DNA of 64,000 nt, from positions 248,001-312,000 of the forward strand of contig JAHLKC010000005.1 in the NCBI GenBank assembly GCA_025449115.1, given 5' to 3'. This DNA comes from Chytridium lagenaria (lineage: Eukaryota; Chytridiomycota; Chytridiomycetes; Chytridiales; Chytridiaceae). The notes under the pieces are model-generated. The model saw nothing but the letters and a program-made list of their open reading frames with translations. It was not told the DNA's origin and made no database searches. The position numbers and the translations under genes are program-made. Below are positions 58,502-64,000 of the stretch, one piece after another (position 1 is the stretch's first letter; each line of letters opens with the position of its first letter).

Positions 58502-59655
58502 CTAAAAAAAAAAGGCAGGGAGATCGGTACGCCATTTTAACAAAGCGCGTTGCCAGTTAATGGCGGTGATGCGGGATTGTGGCGTTACCGCGCGAGCTAA
58601 CTGAGAGTATTGGGCGGCGGTGGCAGGAGAGCGCCAATGGCCGGCGGCCATCGCCGCTGATATGCCATCATCAGCTACAACAGCAGAAATGGCCGAAGCA
58701 ATGCGAAGACCATGGAGAGTTTCGTTGATGTAGCAACGTCTTTCAGGTAAAGCGGTTGCAAAACGTTGTTGCATGACAGGGTAGGAGATGGTGGAGTTGG
58801 GGTCATAGGAAACGGGAGTGATTGACGGGAAAACATAGCGGCTGTCGAGAAGGGGATAGCCCATGGTGCGGGATTCCATAGCATATTCGCGTAATGCATG
58901 AATAACGCACGTTGTTTGAGTGGGGCTGGGACAAAGAATGATGCGTTCGACCATTCTGGCTTTGATGGTCTTCCCGGTATACAAGGAGATATGGATTCCA
59001 TTTCCATCAGGGAGCCACGTTATGGCGTTAGGGTCAAGACAATCAATGTCAGAACCACGATCACCGGCTTCCGATGTGAGAAGGCAGAACGCCACGTTCT
59101 GAAGAGCGACTAACCGTGTGTAGCTAGGGTGGACCTATCAATGCGGGTGCGTTGGGCATGGTCCGCAATGGAGGACCAGTAAGAAAGAGCTGCAGCGAGT
59201 TTTTCCGGGAAAACTGGAGTAGCTTTCACTGGAGTCAGAAGAGCGGCTTGGCCTTCGCGTTGTAGGAACTCAAGGTAAGAACGGACCATAGAGGAATCCG
59301 CAGGATTGCCAGAAAGAGTGAGGGGTGACCATGGGTCGCTCCAACCTGCAGATTGTAAGCCGGTTTTGAGGAGGCTGATGTGATTTTGAATTGAGGTAGG
59401 TGCGGCGCGGATAGGACAAAGAAGCTTTGCGTGTGACTCGGAAAGACGGTGCGGGCAGCGTGTGGGCGAAGGACAAAGGTCCTCTTTTGCGCTAAGGCGA
59501 TACCTTTGTGTGGACAGTCAAGGTGGTGATATTGGGTGTTGGCAAAAATGTCCTTGGAAATAAGATAATTGACCACCAAGGAGGGATTGGCAGTCGTCAA
59601 ATCGACGGGTGGGATGAGGGAGGAGAGAAACGCTGAGAAAGCGGAAACCGCTCTA
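58502..59655 (-). mobile_element. Tyrosine recombinase of a Crypton- or DIRS-like element (N-terminus cut by LTR)
   Basis: The C-terminal half (59095-58502) shows the tyrosine recombinase catalytic set: LLTSEAGDRGSDIDCLDP (box I Arg), ETLHGLRIASAISAV (His-x-x-Arg), and MAAGHWRSPATAAQYSQLAR (His/Trp then the Tyr nucleophile). Upstream, across a frame break near 59345 and a stop near 59110, the core-binding region reads VRSYLEFLQREGQAALLTPV and AAALSYWSSIADHAQRTRID. The most N-terminal part includes LTTANPSLVVNYLISKDIF. At 59656 the frame enters LTR sequence, so the start is missing or altered. No reverse transcriptase is attached here, which favours a Crypton, but DIRS-type elements also use this enzyme. 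At least two disabling breaks. Confidence 0.7.
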
Positions 59656-59759
59656 TGTGAGATATTGGATAACCTCACTGAGAGGCATGAATGCGTCACT
59701 TATATAGACGTTGTTCCCTTATCCTTATTTCCTTGTTCCCGTTCCATTTTTTCCCTCTC
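59656..59759 (+). repeat. Extra partial copy of the LTR head
   Basis: TGTGAGATATTGGATAACC and the next ~85 bp repeat the first ~104 bp of the LTR that begins at 59760, with several base changes. It could be an older insertion or a local tandem duplication. Confidence 0.75.
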
Positions 59760-60695
59760 TGTGAGATTATTGGATAACCTCACCAAGAGGCATGAATGCG
59801 TCGCTTATATAGACGTCGTTCCCTTATTCTTATTTTGTTGTTCCCTTTCCATTCTTTTCCCTCTCGGGTTTTCATAGTTTTTCCCCATAGATACGAGAGA
59901 GGTTTTTATAGAAGGAAGGGCGGTCGACGTGGTATGCCAACTTATGACATGCTACCACGTTGATTGAGATGCCTGTTGTTGTTATTTGATTCTCCTTTAT
60001 GTATAGTTTTATTATTTGTAGAAAGTTGAATAGATTTACGTGCACCTCTGTAGTCCTGGATTGATCCCACCCATACATCCAGGCATGGCTGCCCTTGGGC
60101 CATGCTTCTTCATTCTTCTGTTATTCAATATTGTGTTATTTAGTTGTACCTGCGGGCGCTCGGGGATTACGCCGCTGGGGAGACTACACCTTGAACCAAG
60201 ACACTTGAGTCTAAGAAGGCCTGAGCCCTGGATAGACGCCTCTGTGGCATGATTCCTTCGAAGGTTTGGGTAGTATAACCACCTTTGATTGCGATGACTG
60301 GCTATCTAGTTGCCTGTGAGTGGGAGTGCGGCATGAGCAGGGCATTAGGTAGAAGAGATTAGATGAGAACATGTTAAAACGGCTTATTGCGGCGATTACG
60401 AGGCCTTGTACACTACTAGGAGCGGGATGGACTCCCTCCTTGATGACCCTTCCACTCTGGCGCGTTGGATCTCCGCCTGAGTACCTTTTTCCTTCCTTTT
60501 TCCTTCCTTTCTTTCATTTAGATTAGTTTTAGAGCAGAACCACAGCAACTTAAATCCCCGCTGTCACTAAAGGCAGAATAGGGCTTGACTCTTGATCTAG
60601 GAGTACTTCCTAGACTCTAGTCTCGTCACCTATTATGTGGTTCTCTACCTCTGTATGCCGGGGCTTTGCAGAGGGGCCATTGAGAGAACTTCACA
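59760..60695 (+). repeat. Left long terminal repeat
   Basis: 936 bp starting TGTGAGATTATTGG and ending GAGAACTTCACA, so the ends are the short inverted repeat TGTGA/TCACA with TG...CA termini. Near-identical to 61035-61983. A TATATA motif lies about 55 bp from the left end. Differences from the right copy include several small indels and substitutions, so the insertion is not brand new. Confidence 0.85.
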
Positions 60696-61034
60696 CTGCC
60701 TTTTATTTATTAGATCTCGCGAAAACTGCCACACACAGCCAAAACAACAACTAACATCACTTAGACGGCGGAGTACATCCGTCCTTTAGGTGCTCTGTGG
60801 ACTTGCTCTGCTGGAGCAACTCCTTTACTCTTCTCCCCTACCCCCTAGTTGACGCTAGGTTGGGAGGGATGGGTCAAGAGAAGATCACAGTTTAGTGGTG
60901 CAGAGGGAGAGTATTGGGCAAATGGGATGGACATGGTTTGTTTAAGGAAATGGAGGGATAGGGGGCCAGCGTGAGATGAGGTGAGGGTTGCGAGGGAGGA
61001 AGAGGTGCCAATGAGAGAGGGTTGTGGGGAGAGG
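60696..61034 (+). mobile_element. Very short internal region of LTR element
   Basis: Only 339 bp between the LTRs and no coding frame. It ends in a purine-rich tract (GAGAGAGGGTTGTGGGGAGA) immediately before the right LTR, as expected of a polypurine primer in the plus orientation. No obvious tRNA primer-binding match was seen after the left LTR. This fits a non-autonomous (TRIM/LARD-like or internally deleted) retroelement. Confidence 0.65.
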
Positions 61035-61983
61035 TGTGAGATTATTGGATAACCTCACCAAGAGGCATGAATGCGTCGCTTATATAGACGTCGTGCCCTT
61101 ATTCTTATTTTGTTGTTCCCGTTCCATTCTTTTCCCTCTCGGGGTTTTTCATAGTTTTTCCCCATAGATACGAGAGAGGTTTTTATAGAAGGAAGGGCGG
61201 TCGACGTGGTATGCCAACTTATGACATGCTACCACGTTGGTCGAGATGCCTGTTGTTGTTATTTGATTCCCCTTTATGTATTGTTTTATTATTTGTAGAA
61301 AGTTGAATAGATTTACGTGCACCTCTGTAGTCCTGGATTGATCCCACCCATACATCCAGGCATGGCTGCCCTTGGGCCATGCTTTCTTCATTCTTCTGTT
61401 ATTCAATATTGTGTTATTTAGTTGTACCTGCGGGCGCTCGGGGATTACGCCGCTGGGGGAGACTACACCTTGAACCAAGACACTTGAGTCTAAGAAGGCC
61501 TGAGCCCTGGATAGACGCCTCTGTGGCATGATTCCTTCGAAGGTTTGGGTAGTATAACCACCTCTGTTCTTTTCTTGATTGCGATGACTGGCTATCTAGT
61601 TGCCTGTGAGTGGGAGTGCGGCATGAGCAGGCCTTAGGTAGAAGAGATCAAATGAGAACATGTTAAAACGGCTTATTGCGGCGATTACGAGGCCTTGTAC
61701 ACTACTAGGAGCGGGATGGACTCCCTCCTTGATGACCCTTCCACTCTGGCGCGTTGGATCTCCGCCTGAGTACCTTTTCCTTCCTTTTTCCTTCCTTTCT
61801 TTCATTTAGATTAGTTTTAGAAGCAGAACCACAGCAACTTAAATCCCCGCTGTCACTAAAGGCAGAATAGGGCTTGACTCTTGATCTAGGAGTACCTCCT
61901 AGACGCTAGTTTGTCACCTATTATGTGGTTCTCTACCTCTGTATGCCGGGGCTTAGCAGAGGGGCCATAGAGAGAACTTCACA
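61035..61983 (+). repeat. Right long terminal repeat
   Basis: 949 bp, TGTGAGATTATTGG to GAGAACTTCACA. Flanking bases (CCTCTC on the left of the pair, GAGGG on the right) do not form a target-site duplication, so the ends may have been rearranged after insertion. Confidence 0.85.
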
Positions 61984-63396
61984 GAGGGAGTAAAGTGGGA
62001 TTTATCGCGGAAGACGGTGATGTTGGCTCCATTGTCGATGATGATAGGGTAGAGGGATTGTGAGGTGTAGGTTGTTGGGTGATGAGGTTGTTGAGAGAGT
62101 TGAGGCCGGCGAATGAAATGAGGGTGGGGGTGTAAAGAGCCCAGTTTTCGTGCCGGGCTTAGTAAAAATCCTCCTCATCAATGTCGTCATAGAGGTTGCT
62201 GTTGTCATCTTCGTCCATGTCGTCGTTTGAGGTCTCATCTGTGTTGTCGATTTCTTCTTTGGTGGTCAAATGAATGCGTTCGGTTGCAATGCGGGGGTCA
62301 GGGGTTGCGCAGTCGTTTGGGGTGCCCTTGGCCACCGCAACAAAAGCATGTAAGTGTGCTTGTTTTTCCTTGTTTTGAGGGTCTTGCATGCTAGGTTCTT
62401 TTCGGTATGCTGGTCCTGTGTGCTGCGTGGGGTGGGGGGTTGTCAGGGTGGAAGGCGTTGGTAGTTACCATGGAATTTGTTGTTTCTATTAATTCCAGGT
62501 TGGCGTCCGAGGTTACGGGCAATGGCTCCGCGGCCTCGTGGGGGGGGGGGAAACGCGCCTGTCGTCTGCCTTGGGGAAGATTTCCTTGTCTTGAGCGATC
62601 ATGGCTTGGTGGTGGTCGATGGGTGCGCCATGGTAATTTATGTCGCGAGCTTCATTACGGAGGGCGTTGATAGCTTGGTGTATGGTTGTGATATCAGGTC
62701 GGTTGCGGTGAGCCTTTCGAATATGACCAAAGATAGAGGTAGGGAGACCGCGGTATAGGACATGGACGGCGGATTCAAAAGTGCGGAAGTCAGCGTATTG
62801 GGGACCGGTGGGTGTTGGGTTATTGACGAGATGTAGGACTTTGCTGTGGAGTCGGTAAAAGCGATCAACGTAGTCGTCAAGGATTCTCCATCACGCATAG
62901 TTAAGGAGGTAAAGTTGTCGATAACAGCTTGGCGTTGTTCAATGGTGTTAACGCTGTAATGTTCGCGAAGGAGTCGAAGGGCGTCGGCGGCAAAATGAAG
63001 TCTGGCGTTATCGAATGATCTTGATGGCGAGGTCGTTTTTGGCGCGTGTTCCTGGGAAGGGAGTCTGGCGGTTGCGGTCCATGGGGCGAAGGTGTAGTGA
63101 GTGCCTTGGCCGGCAATGACGAAGTCATGGAGACCATACGGTCCCATGGGGCGAAGGTAGTGAGTGCCTTGGCCGGCAATGACGAAGTCATGGAGACCAT
63201 TTGGGGTCCCGAGCTCGAGGGCAGCAATGGCGTTAGGGACACCGGGGTTGGCGGTATTGTCGATGTAACTTGGATTGAGGGTCTGGGCAGCTTTGTCGGC
63301 GCCGATGAGGCCGGTGATAAAGTTCTCCCAGGTGCCGTAGTCAGTATCATGGCCGAATGGGGTGATGTAGTTGACAATTGAGGGACGAGCAGTCAT
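61984..63396 (-). mobile_element. Retrotransposon gag and start of protease, truncated
   Basis: The ATG at 63396 (MTARPSIVNYITPFGHD) opens a gag-like protein: helical core (LHFAADALRLLREHYSV, AVIDNFTSLTMRDGESLTTT), then a CCHC zinc knuckle CFCCGGQGHPKR plus Cys after a one-base shift near 62310, an acidic stretch (DETSNDDMDEDDNSNL), and a retropepsin-like active-site motif IIDNGANITVFRDKSHF just before 61984. There the frame stops at the LTR boundary; integrase, reverse transcriptase and RNase H are absent. Gag helical pattern and knuckle suggest a Copia-like element, with low certainty. A 54-60 bp tandem duplication at 63083-63200 repeats GLHDFVIAGQGTHY. Confidence 0.65.
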
Positions 63397-63601
63397 TTTT
63401 GCGAGGGTGGTTTTGTTAAGTTGTTTGTGTTTGAATAAAGCGTGTTGTCGAGCGTTATTCAGACTCTTAATCTTCTAAGATTTGTTGAGGAAAGGTTACT
63501 TTATTCTGACGACTGCAGTCGCCCTTTTATACCCATCGCGGTAATACTATAGATATCATTTATTACATATCTTATATACTTCACACTAACTATTGATTTG
63601 A
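63397..63601 (-). promoter_or_regulatory. Leader/possible LTR remnant upstream of gag
   Basis: On the minus strand a TATA box (GGTATAAAAGGGCGAC at about 63518-63533) and an AATAAA about 30 bp later precede the gag ATG by about 120 bp. This resembles the U3-R start of an LTR. The expected remainder of that LTR is replaced by the gene copy at 63602. Confidence 0.4.
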
Positions 63602-64000
63602 CTATAGACCAACAACCATGTTCATATTCATATCGAGTCCACAATTGTTTTTAATCCCACGACCCTCCTGCACACGCTGAACTACTACTACTACTGTAAT
63701 CATGGGATGAGCTCGAGTAATCAGACGTGGACGTTGTGTAGTTGTTGTCTGACGTCCATGCATCATTGTTATGCGTGCTCCAGTTGTGTTGGGGCCGGGT
63801 ATATTCGTGGTGTTGTTATGCGTGGATGACGTGGAATCATCTTGAGACGGCGACGATGACGACGACGTGTGATCGCAACTGCTACCAGTAAGAATAACCT
63901 TTGAAAGAGTCAGTAAAAAAAACACCAATTTCATATCTAAACAAACACTCACCCTGTTGTTATTCTGCCCCACAGTATTAAAAGGCCTCAAGGTTTGCTG
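63602..64000 (-). CDS. Small Ser/Asp/His-rich gene, copy 3 (partial at window edge)
   Basis: Close to the last exon and second intron of the copy at 52178-52834: exon 2 end (LNTVGQNNN region, 63955-64000), intron about 63954-63893, then CDHTSSSSSPSQDDST and, in shifting frames, the Asn/Thr/Ser-rich C-terminus. One extra base near 63830 relative to copy 1 changes the frame of the end. The start exon lies beyond the window. Confidence 0.5.
   Translation of the reverse strand, partial: QQTLRPFNTVGQNNNRVSVCLDMKLVFFLLTLSKVILTGSSCDHTSSSSSPSQDDSTSSTHNNTTNIPGPNTTGARITMMHGRQTTTTQRPRLITRAHPMITVVVVVQRVQEGRGIKNNCGLDMNMNMVVGL

Noticed and set aside
61149..61529. 126-codon minus-strand frame (and its shorter twin at 59872-60078)
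   Set aside because: Lies wholly within LTR sequence; the left LTR copy is interrupted, so it is not conserved as protein.

Overview
The window looks like nuclear DNA of a zoosporic (chytrid-type) fungus. Evidence for this is the many short introns of about 45-90 bp with GTRAG/AG borders, fungal-type secreted enzymes, one eukaryotic tRNA-His, a histone H3 fragment, and a mammalian-type 'soluble' adenylyl cyclase. To my knowledge that cyclase type is retained in zoosporic fungi but absent from yeasts and mushrooms. The lineage is inferred from gene content; nothing here names a species.

Layout. (1) 1-12.8 kb: five related genes, four on the minus strand and one large one divergent on the plus strand. 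Each encodes a signal peptide, a six-cysteine domain that I do not recognise, and long lysine-rich or lysine/aspartate-rich repeats. This is the best candidate for an undescribed system. (2) 12.8-16 kb: mostly empty, with a 350-bp inverted-repeat element and one small cysteine-rich secreted protein. (3) 16-32.5 kb: intracellular genes, namely an FHA protein, a membrane/coiled-coil protein, the soluble adenylyl cyclase, an F-box protein and a glutathione S-transferase. (4) 32.9-44.4 kb: a run of secreted proteins on the minus strand, with two SGNH/phospholipase-B-like lipases, two BIM1/X325-like proteins that look GPI-anchored, and a choice-of-anchor-I type beta-propeller. A tRNA-His follows. 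(5) 46.4-57.7 kb: a Sel1-repeat gene and a small repeat-protein gene, duplicated as one block about 6.8 kb apart. Between the copies lie a prion-like Q/P/H-rich protein, a small Ser/His/Asp-rich gene family and a histone H3 gene that has lost its first exon. (6) 57.9-64 kb: a mobile-element cluster with a tyrosine recombinase, an LTR pair around only 339 bp, a truncated gag/protease reading frame, and a third copy of the small Ser/His/Asp-rich gene.

Many otherwise conserved genes contain one or more single-base frameshifts whose correction restores an obvious family motif. Because this affects unrelated genes, many at homopolymers, residual indel errors of a long-read assembly are more likely than mass pseudogene formation. 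CDS spans below run from first to last recognisable codon and ignore these breaks; exon borders are read by eye.

How the genes fit together: the cyclase, FHA and F-box proteins are signalling or turnover components. The secreted groups (cysteine/lysine family, lipases, BIM1-like proteins, beta-propeller) suggest a region rich in cell-surface and extracellular functions, expanded by tandem duplication and bordered by a repeat-rich, rearranged flank.
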